DNA of 64,000 bases from assembly GCF_017254835.1 (NCBI RefSeq), contig NZ_JAFKCW010000003.1, forward strand, positions 62,001 to 126,000. Reading direction: 5' to 3'. Source of the DNA: Algoriphagus aestuariicola (GTDB lineage: Bacteria; Bacteroidota; Bacteroidia; Cytophagales; Cyclobacteriaceae). The position numbers and the translations under genes were made by a program. The notes beneath the pieces were generated by a model. It had not been told where the DNA came from, ran no database searches, and saw nothing but the letters and a program-made list of their open reading frames with translations. Shown one piece after another: positions 9,084 to 17,784 of the stretch. Positions within the stretch are counted from its first letter, which is position 1; every line of letters starts with the position of its first letter.

Positions 9084-9641
9084 TTAAGCTCCAGTTACAA
9101 CCTTGGCGTAACGCACCACCTTCTCTCCCAGCGTGTAGCCTTTTTCGACGACATCTATCACAGCACCTTTCAGCTCCTCTGACGGCGCCGGAATTTGCGT
9201 GATGGCTTCTTGCGTATCCGGATTGAAAGGCTTCCCTGTCAAATCTTCCATTGCCTTCAGTCCTTTTGTCTCGAGAATCCTGACAAGCTTGTGATAAATA
9301 AGCTGGTTCCCTTCTCTGATTTTAACTGGGTCGGACTCTTTCTCCGAAGCCTTGAAGGCCCTTTCAAAATCGTCTACAACTGGGATCAAGTCCTTTAGAA
9401 CTTCCTCTGATGCGGTTGTTATGAGATCCACACGTTCCTTCGCTGTCCTTTTCCTGAAATTTTCAAAGTCAGAATAAAGCCGGAGGTATTTTTCCTTCAG
9501 CTCAGCTACCTCAGCTTCAAGTTTAGATTCCTGGCTTTCTGCTTCACTCAGATTTTCGGTCACATTTTGAGGAGTTTCATCTACTAGCTGCTCTTCAGTT
9601 TCCTTTTTTAGTTCTTGATCCACTTGTTCTTTATTTTTCAT
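9084..9641 (-). CDS. grpE: Nucleotide exchange factor GrpE
   Basis: GrpE releases ADP from DnaK. The 185-residue product has an acidic, Glu/Gln-rich N-terminus, a long coiled coil (about 30-75, with LYSDFENFRKRT) and the C-terminal beta-wing domain ending GEKVVRYAKVVTGA, the usual GrpE finish. The open frame continues 25 codons further upstream, but MKNKEQVDQE is the only start that gives a normal N-terminus. The 6-bp gap to dnaJ indicates one transcript. dnaK is not in this window. Confidence 0.95.
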   Translation of the reverse strand: MKNKEQVDQELKKETEEQLVDETPQNVTENLSEAESQESKLEAEVAELKEKYLRLYSDFENFRKRTAKERVDLITTASEEVLKDLIPVVDDFERAFKASEKESDPVKIREGNQLIYHKLVRILETKGLKAMEDLTGKPFNPDTQEAITQIPAPSEELKGAVIDVVEKGYTLGEKVVRYAKVVTGA

Positions 9642-9720
9642 AGAAATTAGGCAATAGTTGGTGTGAGGGTCAATATCAATGACTTTGCCAGATCCATTTC
9701 TCTGACAAAGTGGCACTTGA

Positions 9721-10713
9721 TCAGGAATGGATGGCTTGCCAGATTAAGTCTTTTAGCTTGTCGAGATTAAATTGGCTTACCGCAGAGATAAAAACAAAAG
9801 GAAGATCCTTGGGTACCTCGAGCTCCATCTCCTTCATCAAATCGCCATCCAGCATGTCAGCCTTGGATATTGCAAGAATCCTTTTCTTGTCCAAGAGCTC
9901 TGGATTATACTTTTCGAGCTCGCCTAAAAGTATCCTGTATTGATCTTGGATGCTTGCCGCATCCGCTGGAATCATAAACAACAGGATCGAATTGCGCTCG
10001 ATATGCCTCAAAAACCGAATCCCAAGACCTTTGCCTTCGGCTGCCCCCTCGATGATCCCCGGAATATCCGCCATGACGAATGACTTGTCGTCCCGATAGC
10101 TAACAACTCCGAGGTTTGGCACCAAAGTGGTAAACGGGTAATCTCCAATCTCCGGCCGGGCGGCAGAAATAGAGGATAGCAGTGTAGACTTTCCCGCATT
10201 GGGAAATCCCACGAGTCCCACATCCGCCAAAAGCTTCAGCTCCAGCACAATCCACTCTTCTATTCCCGCTTCGCCCGTTTGGGCAAAATGCGGCGCTTGG
10301 TTGGTCGCTGTCTTGAAGTGGTCGTTTCCCAGGCCCCCTCGGCCTCCAGGGGTGAGGATGACTTCTTGTCCGTCTTCGGTGATCTCAAACCGCTTTTCTC
10401 CCGTCTCGGCATCTTTTGCCACTGTACCAAGAGGCACTTCCAAAATCACGTCTTTGCCGTCGGCTCCTGTTCTCCTACCGCCTTCTCCTCCCTTGCCGGA
10501 TTCGGCAATCACATGCTTTTTGTATTTAAGGTGCAGCAGGGTCCAATGCTGGGAGTTTCCCCTCAGGATGATGTGGCCTCCGCGACCTCCATCACCTCCG
10601 TCCGGGCCGCCTTTGGGCACGTGTTTCTCGCGCCTGAAATGAACAGAGCCCGCTCCTCCGGCACCGGATCGCGAACAGAATTTTACGTAGTCAATGAAAT
10701 TGGAATCCGCCAT
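9721..10713 (-). CDS. obgE: GTPase Obg/CgtA
   Basis: An essential ribosome-associated GTPase involved in 50S subunit assembly and stress control, 330 residues. The N-terminal Obg fold is rich in glycine ([34 protein letters not shown]). The GTPase domain begins near residue 160 with GFPNAGKST, then DIPGI and a late SKAD motif. The C-terminal OCT domain of longer Obg proteins is absent, as is common in this phylum. The open frame extends 19 codons upstream, but [12 protein letters not shown] is the conserved start. Confidence 0.95.
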   Translation of the reverse strand: MADSNFIDYVKFCSRSGAGGAGSVHFRREKHVPKGGPDGGDGGRGGHIILRGNSQHWTLLHLKYKKHVIAESGKGGEGGRRTGADGKDVILEVPLGTVAKDAETGEKRFEITEDGQEVILTPGGRGGLGNDHFKTATNQAPHFAQTGEAGIEEWIVLELKLLADVGLVGFPNAGKSTLLSSISAARPEIGDYPFTTLVPNLGVVSYRDDKSFVMADIPGIIEGAAEGKGLGIRFLRHIERNSILLFMIPADAASIQDQYRILLGELEKYNPELLDKKRILAISKADMLDGDLMKEMELEVPKDLPFVFISAVSQFNLDKLKDLIWQAIHS

Positions 10714-10790
10714 TTTTTTAGGAAAGAAAAAGGCTAAGCCCAGAAGCTTAGCCAGATCTTGGTTTTGCAAAATTAGCGATTCAAAGTGAA

Positions 10791-11363
10791 TCAGTAGCTA
10801 TCCAGCACTTCCGAAATCTCCATAAAGATCTCGTCAATTCCTCCGACACCATTGATACTCTTGTACTTTCCTTGGTTTTCGTAGTATTTGGCTACCGGGA
10901 GGGTCTCATCCAAATAGACTTTTATTCTGGTATTGATTTTCTCCTCGTCCTGGTCATCTGCCCGATTGGAAGTCTTGCCGCGCTCTTTTATCCTCTCTTT
11001 CAAAATCTCTTCGGGAACGTCCAAAGCGATCATTCCGGAGATTTTCATGCCGTTGTTCGCTAGCATCACGTCCAATGCTTCGGCTTGGGCAGTCGTCCGG
11101 GGAAATCCGTCAAAAATAAAACCCTTACTACCCTCTGTGTTGGATATTTTGTCTTCGACCATGCTGATCACGACTTGATCGGGGACGAGATGGCCTTCGT
11201 CCATATACTTCTTGGCGAGTTTTCCCAAGTCGGTTCCCTCTCCGAGATGTTTCCTGAACAGGTCTCCCGTAGAGAGATGGGTGAGTCCGTATTTTTCGAT
11301 TAGCTTTTCACTTTGGGTACCTTTACCTGCACCCGGAGGACCAAACAGTACTATATTCAGCAT
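10791..11363 (-). CDS. adk: Adenylate kinase
   Basis: Interconverts ATP + AMP and 2 ADP. The 190-residue protein has the P-loop [10 protein letters not shown] at about 7-16, the AMP-binding stretch with STGDLFR, and the GFPRT motif. The lid region is short and lacks the zinc-type insertion, which agrees with the small bacterial form. A start nine codons upstream would overlap hpt; [10 protein letters not shown] is the family start and leaves a 16-bp gap. It lies in the run with hpt and obgE. Confidence 0.96.
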   Translation of the reverse strand: MLNIVLFGPPGAGKGTQSEKLIEKYGLTHLSTGDLFRKHLGEGTDLGKLAKKYMDEGHLVPDQVVISMVEDKISNTEGSKGFIFDGFPRTTAQAEALDVMLANNGMKISGMIALDVPEEILKERIKERGKTSNRADDQDEEKINTRIKVYLDETLPVAKYYENQGKYKSINGVGGIDEIFMEISEVLDSY

Positions 11364-11379
11364 TCCAGAATTCGTTTTT

Positions 11380-11919
11380 TTAAGTTTCACTCAATTGATA
11401 TAGATCGGGAAGATTCCTTCCCAATCCGTCGTAATCCAGCCCGTAGCCGACAACAAATTTATTGGGAATTTCAAATCCGACATAGTCCAAGGAGTAATTA
11501 AACCGGAAAGCCTCTTTTTTAAGCAGCAAAGTTGCAATACGCAAGCTCTTGGGATTGTGTTTGGAAAGCTCTAAAATCAGGTAGTCCATGCTTATGCCTG
11601 TATCGACTATATCTTCGACGATCAACACGTTTTTGCCTTTCAACTCAGTGTTTAATCCCATCAGCGACTTGACGTCGCCCGAGCTACTGGTGCCAGTGTA
11701 GGAAGATATTCTCAAAAATTCCACACTTAGAGGAAGATGAATCTCACGCGCCAGATCTGCCATGAAAATGAAGGATCCATTCAATACGCCCAAAAGTAGG
11801 ACTTCTTCCCCGGCAAAGCGGGCTGTGATATCGTTTCCCATTTGAGCGAGTCTGGTTTTTATTTTCTCCTCAGAAATAAAAACTTCGAAGGAAAGATCCT
11901 TTACCATTATCTTTTTCAT
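11380..11919 (-). CDS. hpt: Hypoxanthine phosphoribosyltransferase
   Basis: A purine salvage enzyme that joins hypoxanthine (and often guanine) to PRPP. The 179-residue length is normal. The PRPP-binding signature is VLIVEDIVDTG, and the flexible loop with SYTGTSSSGDVK and the late FVVGYGLDYDG segment that contacts the base are both present. It is separated by 9 bp from the M42-like peptidase gene upstream and 16 bp from adk downstream, so all three are probably co-transcribed. Confidence 0.95.
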   Translation of the reverse strand: MKKIMVKDLSFEVFISEEKIKTRLAQMGNDITARFAGEEVLLLGVLNGSFIFMADLAREIHLPLSVEFLRISSYTGTSSSGDVKSLMGLNTELKGKNVLIVEDIVDTGISMDYLILELSKHNPKSLRIATLLLKKEAFRFNYSLDYVGFEIPNKFVVGYGLDYDGLGRNLPDLYQLSET

Positions 11920-11928
11920 GCTTTGAAA

Positions 11929-12837
11929 TTAAAGGTTCTCCATTAGGAATCGATACATTCTGATCATGCATTCCAGATCAAAAAGCGATACTTTTTCATC
12001 CGGAGTATGGACATTTTCCTCCGCGGCTCCCACAAAACACCAATCGATTAAATGTGGTGAAAACTGAACCTCTCGGCCGTCACTGCCTCCGTAGGCTTCG
12101 ACCTCAAGCTGAAACGCAACTGTGCTCCTTTCCGCGATTTTGATCAATTTGTCAATAAAGCTCTTTCTCGGGATGAACTTATCCCGGATTGAAATAACCA
12201 CGCCTTTGTGATGTTCCACGCCCTCCGTAACCCATGTAATATCTGAAATTAGCGCCTGCTTAATTGGAGCTTCATTTTGGATAAAATTAAGGAGAAACGG
12301 CATGCTACCACCTCCATGTTCTTCGTATGTAGAAAACACAACCCACCCATTTTCAAGGGTTTCGCATAACAAAAGCGCATTGTATATACCTAATCTATTA
12401 TCAAGGTATGCTGCCTGAATATACTCCTCATCCAGTCTGATATTTTGCTCAAAAGACAACCTGGTCCCCCTGTCTATACCTCTTGGAAAATCGTGAAAGC
12501 AGGCTTCATCATCGCCTAATATCGTACATGAAATATCCCCCTTACTATCCTTCCCAACTAGTTTCGTCCCCTCAACCACCTCTGGGCCACCGACTGTTAT
12601 AAGCTGATTTTGGTAGCGGGTCATGAACCCGACCGTGTCCAGATGGGCAAATACCGCCGTTTTTGGCTCCCCAAATTTCAGGAGTAAACAATCATGAAAT
12701 TCTTCACCAAAATAGACTATGGGCCGAACCTTCCAAGAAGAGGCTCGTTTCGAAACATAGTCAAAAATAAAACGTGCTATTTCGGATTCATCTCCAGAAA
12801 CACTATGTTTAGACAATAATTCAAACAAAAATTTCAT
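11929..12837 (-). CDS. M42-like metallopeptidase
   Basis: A zinc peptidase-type protein of 302 residues, shorter than usual M42 aminopeptidases (about 340-360). The metal and catalytic residues can be placed by motif: His65 and Asp67 (AHLDTVG), Asp146 (YLDNRLG), Glu172-Glu173 (EEHGGG), Asp199 (SDITW) and His277 (NVHTP). All expected ligands are present, so it should be active, probably as a cytosolic aminopeptidase. No signal peptide is seen. It is the first gene of the hpt-adk-obgE-grpE-dnaJ run. The substrate cannot be told, and an M20-type role is the alternative. Confidence 0.8.
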   Translation of the reverse strand: MKFLFELLSKHSVSGDESEIARFIFDYVSKRASSWKVRPIVYFGEEFHDCLLLKFGEPKTAVFAHLDTVGFMTRYQNQLITVGGPEVVEGTKLVGKDSKGDISCTILGDDEACFHDFPRGIDRGTRLSFEQNIRLDEEYIQAAYLDNRLGIYNALLLCETLENGWVVFSTYEEHGGGSMPFLLNFIQNEAPIKQALISDITWVTEGVEHHKGVVISIRDKFIPRKSFIDKLIKIAERSTVAFQLEVEAYGGSDGREVQFSPHLIDWCFVGAAEENVHTPDEKVSLFDLECMIRMYRFLMENL

Positions 12838-12929
12838 TTTGGCATCGATTATGTAGCTAAATAATTTGTTGGAAATTTAAAAAGTCGGGATAAATTTTGA
12901 TCGTTGGATTGGGATTTAAATAAATCGTC

Positions 12930-12938
12930 TAGATTTGC
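12930..12938 (+). promoter_or_regulatory. -7 element upstream of the first OmpA gene
   Basis: TAGATTTGC matches TAnnTTTG in an AT-rich leader 73 bp before the start codon. ATTG at 12908-12911 is a possible -33 box with an 18-bp spacer. Confidence 0.5.
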
Positions 12939-13010
12939 AATAAATTAAAAGTTTATAAATTTGTAATCACATCTATCAATCACTTAAAATTTGAACAAAA
13001 ATTTTTTGTC

Positions 13011-14273
13011 ATGAAAAAATTTATACTCTCATCTCTTATGGCTGGCGCCTTAGCTTTAACTGCTAATGCTCAGGAATTTAACAAGTGGTCTCTAGAGGCT
13101 ACCGGTGGCTTTAACAAACCTATGGCTCCGTTGACCTATGGGTATCTTTCCCCGTCTTTGAACCTAGGTCACGTTGATTTCGGCGTGCGCTACATGTTCA
13201 ATGAGAAATTCGGTTTAAAATTGGATTACGGATTGGGTACTTTCAAGGAAGTAGACGGCGAAAGTCCATCCTTTGAAACAAAGTACAACCGACTCAACCT
13301 CCAAGGTGTTGCCAACATCGGGCGCATAATGAATTTTGAATCATTCACGAGAACATTCGGCTTGTTGATGCACGGGGGTGCAGGTATTGGGCAAGTAAGT
13401 CCTCAGGAGAACGCGAACAGTGATTTCAAAGATGATGTTTACACTTTCATTTTCGGTATTACTCCTCAAGTTAAGCTTGGAAATAAAGTAGCATTGGTTG
13501 GTGACATCTCTACCGTACTTAACGGGCGACAGTCTGTCTCATTTGACGGTGCTTCTTTAGAGCCTTATCCATATGGTGCCAATGGTACCTGGTGGACTGG
13601 TACAATCGGTTTGAATTTCTACTTGGGCAAAGCGGAGCAACATGCAGACTGGTATATCGCTGCTGACAAGTATGCTACCAAAGAAGAACTTGCGACTCAG
13701 ATCAATGGCATCAAGGACATGTTGAAGGATTCTGATGGTGACGGGGTTCCTGATTATCTGGATAAAGAGCCGAACACCCCAGTTGGAGCTCGAGTAAATT
13801 CTGCTGGTATGACTCTTGATTCCGATGGTGACGGTACTCCTGATCACGTTGACAAGTGTCCATTCCTCCCTGGTCCAGCTTCTACTGGAGGTTGCCCTGT
13901 AGAAGAGATTCGTGAGGAGATCGACTACATGAAAAAGGCTATCAATGACGGCTATGTAAACGTTTACTACGCATTTGACAGCTCTAAACCTCTCGGATAC
14001 TCAGTAAGTTCTGCGCAGTATGTTTCAAACTTTATGAAGAGAAACCCAGGCGTTAGCGTTGAAATCAAAGGTTATGCTGACGAACTCGGTCCTGAAGACT
14101 ACAACATGAAGTTGTCTGAAAGCAGAGCGAAAGCAGTATACGATCTCTTGGTTGCTTCTGGAGTTGATGCTTCTAGACTTTCTTACAAAGGATACGGCGA
14201 AGATACTTCTGTAGATAAAGCATCTGCTGATGCTCGTCAGATGGCAAGAAGAGCCAGCTTCGAGATCAAGTAA
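13011..14273 (+). CDS. OmpA family outer-membrane protein with TSP3 repeats
   Basis: A structural porin-like protein anchoring the outer membrane to peptidoglycan, 420 residues. A signal peptide (about 1-20, ending ANAQ) is followed by an N-terminal beta-barrel (about 25-215, ending LNFYLGK), a short helical link, two thrombospondin type-3 calcium repeats (DSDGDGVPDYLDKEP and DSDGDGTPDHVDKCP) and a C-terminal OmpA domain (about 310-420). The peptidoglycan-binding Asp and Arg are present in GYADELGPEDYN and LSESRAKAV. The strong leader and T/A-ending codons suggest high expression. The next gene is a close paralogue. Confidence 0.92.
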   Translation: MKKFILSSLMAGALALTANAQEFNKWSLEATGGFNKPMAPLTYGYLSPSLNLGHVDFGVRYMFNEKFGLKLDYGLGTFKEVDGESPSFETKYNRLNLQGVANIGRIMNFESFTRTFGLLMHGGAGIGQVSPQENANSDFKDDVYTFIFGITPQVKLGNKVALVGDISTVLNGRQSVSFDGASLEPYPYGANGTWWTGTIGLNFYLGKAEQHADWYIAADKYATKEELATQINGIKDMLKDSDGDGVPDYLDKEPNTPVGARVNSAGMTLDSDGDGTPDHVDKCPFLPGPASTGGCPVEEIREEIDYMKKAINDGYVNVYYAFDSSKPLGYSVSSAQYVSNFMKRNPGVSVEIKGYADELGPEDYNMKLSESRAKAVYDLLVASGVDASRLSYKGYGEDTSVDKASADARQMARRASFEIK

Positions 14274-14295
14274 GAATTAATAAAGAAATATGGAG

Positions 14296-14324
14296 AGCCC
14301 GATCAAATTGATCGGGCTTTTTTG
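14296..14324 (+). terminator. Terminator of the first OmpA gene
   Basis: An 11-bp perfect stem (AGCCCGATCAA at 14296-14306, partner at 14308-14318) is followed by a run of T. Confidence 0.85.
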
Positions 14325-14356
14325 TTGAAATGGCTTAATCATATTTCCATTATTTC

Positions 14357-14364
14357 TACTTTTG
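14357..14364 (+). promoter_or_regulatory. -7 element of the second OmpA gene
   Basis: TACTTTTG matches TAnnTTTG 30 nt before the chosen ATG and after the terminator of the preceding gene, so the paralogues have separate promoters. No good -33 box was found. Confidence 0.45.
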
Positions 14365-14393
14365 GTCGTTCATCCCATTTCACCCCTATCTCG

Positions 14394-15686
14394 ATGAAAA
14401 AACTGATTCTTTTCTTACTCCTCATTGGAGCGACTATGAATGTCTTTGCCCAAAACGACTTTAATAAGTGGTCCTTGGAGGTAAATGGCGGTTTCAACAA
14501 GCCTATGGCCCCTCTTACTCCTGGATACCTCTCCCCAACCTTAAAATTAGGCCATACGGATTTTGGGGCTAGATACATGTTCAATCAGTATTTTGGACTG
14601 AGTGGGAACTTCGGAGTTGGAAATTTCTCCGAGTTAAAAGGAGAAAGTCTTGAATTTTCCACAACCTACTTAAGCACGAGTTTTCGGGGAGTGATGAACA
14701 TTGGTCGATTGCTTTCTTTTGAATCTTTTTCACAAAAGTTCACCATGCTTGCTGATCTAGGGTTTGGATTCGGAGCTTTGAAACCAGAAACTCGAATTAT
14801 ACCTTCGGATGAGCCTGATTATGTCTATTCTATCAACACTTCAGTTAAGGTCCTCTATCTAATTTCGGAGAGAATCAGTTTGCAGGGGACAGTTTCAACA
14901 AATGTAAATGGGCGTCAGCGATATACCTTTGATGGTAATGAATTTAATCAGGAAGGGAGACCCGATGTACCCGAAATACCCTTCGTTCATGCCACTGGAA
15001 CTTGGTGGACCGGAACTATTGGATTGAACTTTTACCTAGGAAAAGCAGATCAGCACGCGGACTGGCATATTGCTGCCGAAAAGTATGCAACGAAAGACGA
15101 ACTTGCCGAGTCAATCGCAGGAATCAACGAAATGCTCAAAGACTCTGACGGGGACGGGGTAGCCGACTATCTTGACAAAGAACCGAATACCCAAGCAGGA
15201 GCAAGAGTAAGCCCAAGTGGCGTCAGTATGGACTCAGACAGCGATGGCACTCCCGACCATCTGGATCAATGTCCGTTTCTACCCGGACCAAGCTCGACCA
15301 AAGGATGCCCTATCGAAGAGATCAAAGACCAGTCTGATTATCTGAAAAAAGCAATTGACGAGGGCTATGTCAATCTCTACTTTGGCTTTGACAGCCATAA
15401 GCCTTTGGATTATTCCACTTCCTCAGCCTCATTTGTGGCGAACTTTCTGCAAAAGAACCCAAGTTTGAATCTCGAAGTAGAAGGCTATGCAGATGAGCTC
15501 GGTGAAGAAGACTATAATATGCAGCTGTCCGAGAAAAGAGCAAAGGCTGTTTATGACTTGCTTGTCGCCGCAGGAGTCCAAGCTTCTAGACTGACGTATA
15601 AAGGCTATGGAGAAGATTCCAGCCTAGACAAATCCTCACCTGAGGCCAGGCAAATGGCGAGAAGAGCCAGCTTTGCAATCAAATAA
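14394..15686 (+). CDS. OmpA family outer-membrane protein with TSP3 repeats, paralogue
   Basis: A 430-residue tandem paralogue of the preceding gene with the same order of parts: signal peptide (MKKLILFLLLIGATMNVFAQ), beta-barrel, two TSP3 repeats (DSDGDGVADYLDKEP, DSDSDGTPDHLDQCP) and OmpA domain with GYADELGEEDYN and LSEKRAKAV. The first 60 mature residues and the last 200 are nearly the same as in its neighbour. The barrel strands and loops differ, with a short insertion near EFNQEGRPDVPEIP. An upstream in-frame ATG at 14322 would add 24 residues before the signal peptide and is rejected. Confidence 0.92.
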   Translation: MKKLILFLLLIGATMNVFAQNDFNKWSLEVNGGFNKPMAPLTPGYLSPTLKLGHTDFGARYMFNQYFGLSGNFGVGNFSELKGESLEFSTTYLSTSFRGVMNIGRLLSFESFSQKFTMLADLGFGFGALKPETRIIPSDEPDYVYSINTSVKVLYLISERISLQGTVSTNVNGRQRYTFDGNEFNQEGRPDVPEIPFVHATGTWWTGTIGLNFYLGKADQHADWHIAAEKYATKDELAESIAGINEMLKDSDGDGVADYLDKEPNTQAGARVSPSGVSMDSDSDGTPDHLDQCPFLPGPSSTKGCPIEEIKDQSDYLKKAIDEGYVNLYFGFDSHKPLDYSTSSASFVANFLQKNPSLNLEVEGYADELGEEDYNMQLSEKRAKAVYDLLVAAGVQASRLTYKGYGEDSSLDKSSPEARQMARRASFAIK

Positions 15687-15695
15687 CCTCTATTT

Positions 15696-15730
15696 AAATG
15701 CCCCGTTTTAATCGACCGGGCATTTTCTTT
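15696..15730 (+). terminator. Terminator of the second OmpA gene
   Basis: An 8-bp stem (AAATGCCC at 15696-15703 with 15718-15725) and a T-rich tail lie just after the stop codon. Confidence 0.7.
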
Positions 15731-15741
15731 ATACTTGTGGG

Positions 15742-16383
15742 ATGTTTGTCTTGACAGAATCAGGGTCTGTGGGAAACCACTTTATCGCCGAGCTCCGGGA
15801 TATCACCGTGCAAGGAGACCGTCTTAGGTTTCGCAAAAATCTGGAGCGTCTTGGGGAAATACTTGCCTACGAAATTTCCAAAACCTTCAGATATGAATCA
15901 AGATCAGTAGAAACCCCTCTGGCACAGGCAAATGTCCTACTATCTCCTACTATCCCAGTCTTAATTGCCGTCCTTCGAGCTTCTCTTCCCTTCTATAATG
16001 GATTTTTGAATTTTTTTGACAAAGCGGAGAGTGGATTTATTGGGGCTTTTCGGGAAGAGGGTGAAGGGGAAATCAAAATCAACCTGGGATATCACGCCAG
16101 TCCTAGCCTTCAAGGAAAAACGGTCATCCTCGCAGACCCCATGCTCGCGACAGGAAAGTCTTTTTTCCGGAGCATAGAAACGATTCTTTCCCATGGAACA
16201 CCCGAAATAATCCACATAGCCGCTGCGATCGCCTCTCCGGAAGGCATCGACTACCTCAGTAAAAACATCACGGTCCCTTTTCAATTGTGGATTGGGTCGG
16301 TAGACCTATCCCTGAACGCGCAATTGTACATCGTCCCTGGTCTAGGAGATGCGGGGGACCTAGCGTTCGGAGAAAAACTTTAA
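15742..16383 (+). CDS. upp: Uracil phosphoribosyltransferase
   Basis: Pyrimidine salvage: uracil + PRPP to UMP. The 213-residue protein has the PRPP loop ADPMLATGKS at 131-140 and the C-terminal uracil-binding stretch IVPGLGDAGDLAFG, both diagnostic for Upp. It begins shortly after the OmpA terminator and ends 4 bp before the antiporter gene, so those two may be co-transcribed. Confidence 0.96.
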   Translation: MFVLTESGSVGNHFIAELRDITVQGDRLRFRKNLERLGEILAYEISKTFRYESRSVETPLAQANVLLSPTIPVLIAVLRASLPFYNGFLNFFDKAESGFIGAFREEGEGEIKINLGYHASPSLQGKTVILADPMLATGKSFFRSIETILSHGTPEIIHIAAAIASPEGIDYLSKNITVPFQLWIGSVDLSLNAQLYIVPGLGDAGDLAFGEKL

Positions 16384-16387
16384 CGAC

Positions 16388-17329
16388 ATGACAGCATATT
16401 TTTTATTGGCGCTAGGCTTGCTTATTCTTTTATTCGGTGGTAAGATCCTGGTAGACGGGGCATCTTCTATTGCGCTAAAACTGGGCATGACCACCGGACT
16501 GATCGGATTGACAGTGGTTGCTTTTGGCACTTCAGCTCCAGAGCTTTTAGTCAGTCTAACAGCCGCCATGAAAGGAAACAGTGACATCTCCATTGGAAAT
16601 GTGGTGGGCTCCAACATAGCTAATATCGGTCTTGTATTGGGAATCAGCGGCATTTTCTACCCCATTGCCATCCGAAAAAGCCATGTGCGCTTCGAATATG
16701 CTTTGATGATGCTGGTCACCTTAATCTACTATATATTGAGTCTAGACCTATTGGTCTCCCGCGTGGAGGGAATACTTTTGTTTACAGGTTTTATCGGATT
16801 CAACCTTTATTTATTTAGAAACCTTGGCAAGGGAATCCAACAGGATAGCCAAACGGTCGAGGAGGAAATCGAAGAAGTACGCAACTATTCCTGGCCGACA
16901 TCCATCGGGCTCTTCCTCGGCGGCATTGTTGGCTTGTACTTCGGATCGGAACTCTTGGTAAATAATGCAGTTCTGATTTCAAGAGAATTTGGCGTATCAG
17001 AACGAATCATCGGAGTAACCATCGTCGCAATAGGAACCAGTTTACCGGAATTGATCACCTCGATTATTGCAGCTCTCTCAAAACGCACCGATCTGGCTTT
17101 GGGGAATATTTTGGGTAGCAACATCATGAATATCCTCTCGATTATCGGCGTGACGGCTATTATCAAACCTATATCAGTCTCCGAGGCCTTTGTCAAATCC
17201 GACTATCTTTGGATGATCGGAATTTCTTTGCTGCTTTATCCCCTGATGAGAACCAAAATGCGTATATCCAAGGTGGAGGGCTCAGTGCTGCTGTTCGCCT
17301 ATATTGCATACTTGGTAATTCTCTTATGA
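16388..17329 (+). CDS. Calcium/sodium antiporter, CaCA family (YrbG-like)
   Basis: An inner-membrane cation exchanger of 313 residues with about ten membrane segments in two inverted halves. Each half carries an alpha repeat: AFGTSAPELLVSL with GNVVGSNIANIG, and AIGTSLPELITSI with GNILGSNIMNIL. The acidic Glu in each SxPEL motif is the ion-binding residue of the family. A charged loop near residues 155-165 (VEEEIEEV) divides the halves. The TGA stop overlaps the ATG of the next gene (ATGA). Confidence 0.93.
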   Translation: MTAYFLLALGLLILLFGGKILVDGASSIALKLGMTTGLIGLTVVAFGTSAPELLVSLTAAMKGNSDISIGNVVGSNIANIGLVLGISGIFYPIAIRKSHVRFEYALMMLVTLIYYILSLDLLVSRVEGILLFTGFIGFNLYLFRNLGKGIQQDSQTVEEEIEEVRNYSWPTSIGLFLGGIVGLYFGSELLVNNAVLISREFGVSERIIGVTIVAIGTSLPELITSIIAALSKRTDLALGNILGSNIMNILSIIGVTAIIKPISVSEAFVKSDYLWMIGISLLLYPLMRTKMRISKVEGSVLLFAYIAYLVILL

Positions 17330-17784
17330 ACGAGTCGCTGATTACCTTCTTTGGCATCTATTTTCTCAGTATGTTCAAATTCATTGCCGGGCCTTTGCTT
17401 GGCAATGCGGCTGGATACAGCATTTGGGAGATTATCTTGGTCACCGTCTCCGGCATGATGACCAGTGTGTTGATTTTTACGCTTATTGGGTCTAGGTTCA
17501 AAAAAATCCTGGCACTGCGGATAAAGAAAAAAAGCCCCGTTTTCTCCAAGAAAAACCGAACCATCGTACGGCTTTGGAGCAAGTATGGGGAAGTTGGAAT
17601 CGCCTTCTTCAGCCCATTACTGCTCACGCCGATCGGCGGCACCTTGATTTTGGTTTCCTTTGGTACCAAAAAGAGGAAAATTTACTTCCACATGCTATGG
17701 AGCTCACTTTTTTGGTCATTCGTACTTGGACTCGGTATTGATCAAATCCTCCAGATTCCCCTCTTTGGAAGATTACTCGGGTAG
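17326..17784 (+). CDS. Small membrane protein coupled to the antiporter
   Basis: A 152-residue protein with about four membrane segments (about 1-25, 30-52, 88-112, 122-145) and a very basic cytoplasmic loop (ALRIKKKSPVFSKKNR). I do not recognise a characterised family; it weakly resembles the small multidrug-export/COG2426 type. The ATG at 17326 overlaps the antiporter stop as ATGA, which supports translational coupling and a shared role. A longer open frame starting at 17209 would lie inside the antiporter gene and is rejected. The last 12 bp overlap the convergent sdaAA gene. Confidence 0.8.
   Translation: MNESLITFFGIYFLSMFKFIAGPLLGNAAGYSIWEIILVTVSGMMTSVLIFTLIGSRFKKILALRIKKKSPVFSKKNRTIVRLWSKYGEVGIAFFSPLLLTPIGGTLILVSFGTKKRKIYFHMLWSSLFWSFVLGLGIDQILQIPLFGRLLG

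Noticed and set aside
17209-17325. Upstream extension of the small membrane protein gene
   Set aside because: The extra codons lie inside the antiporter gene and give a soluble, Gly/Asp-rich stretch; the ATGA overlap start fits better.
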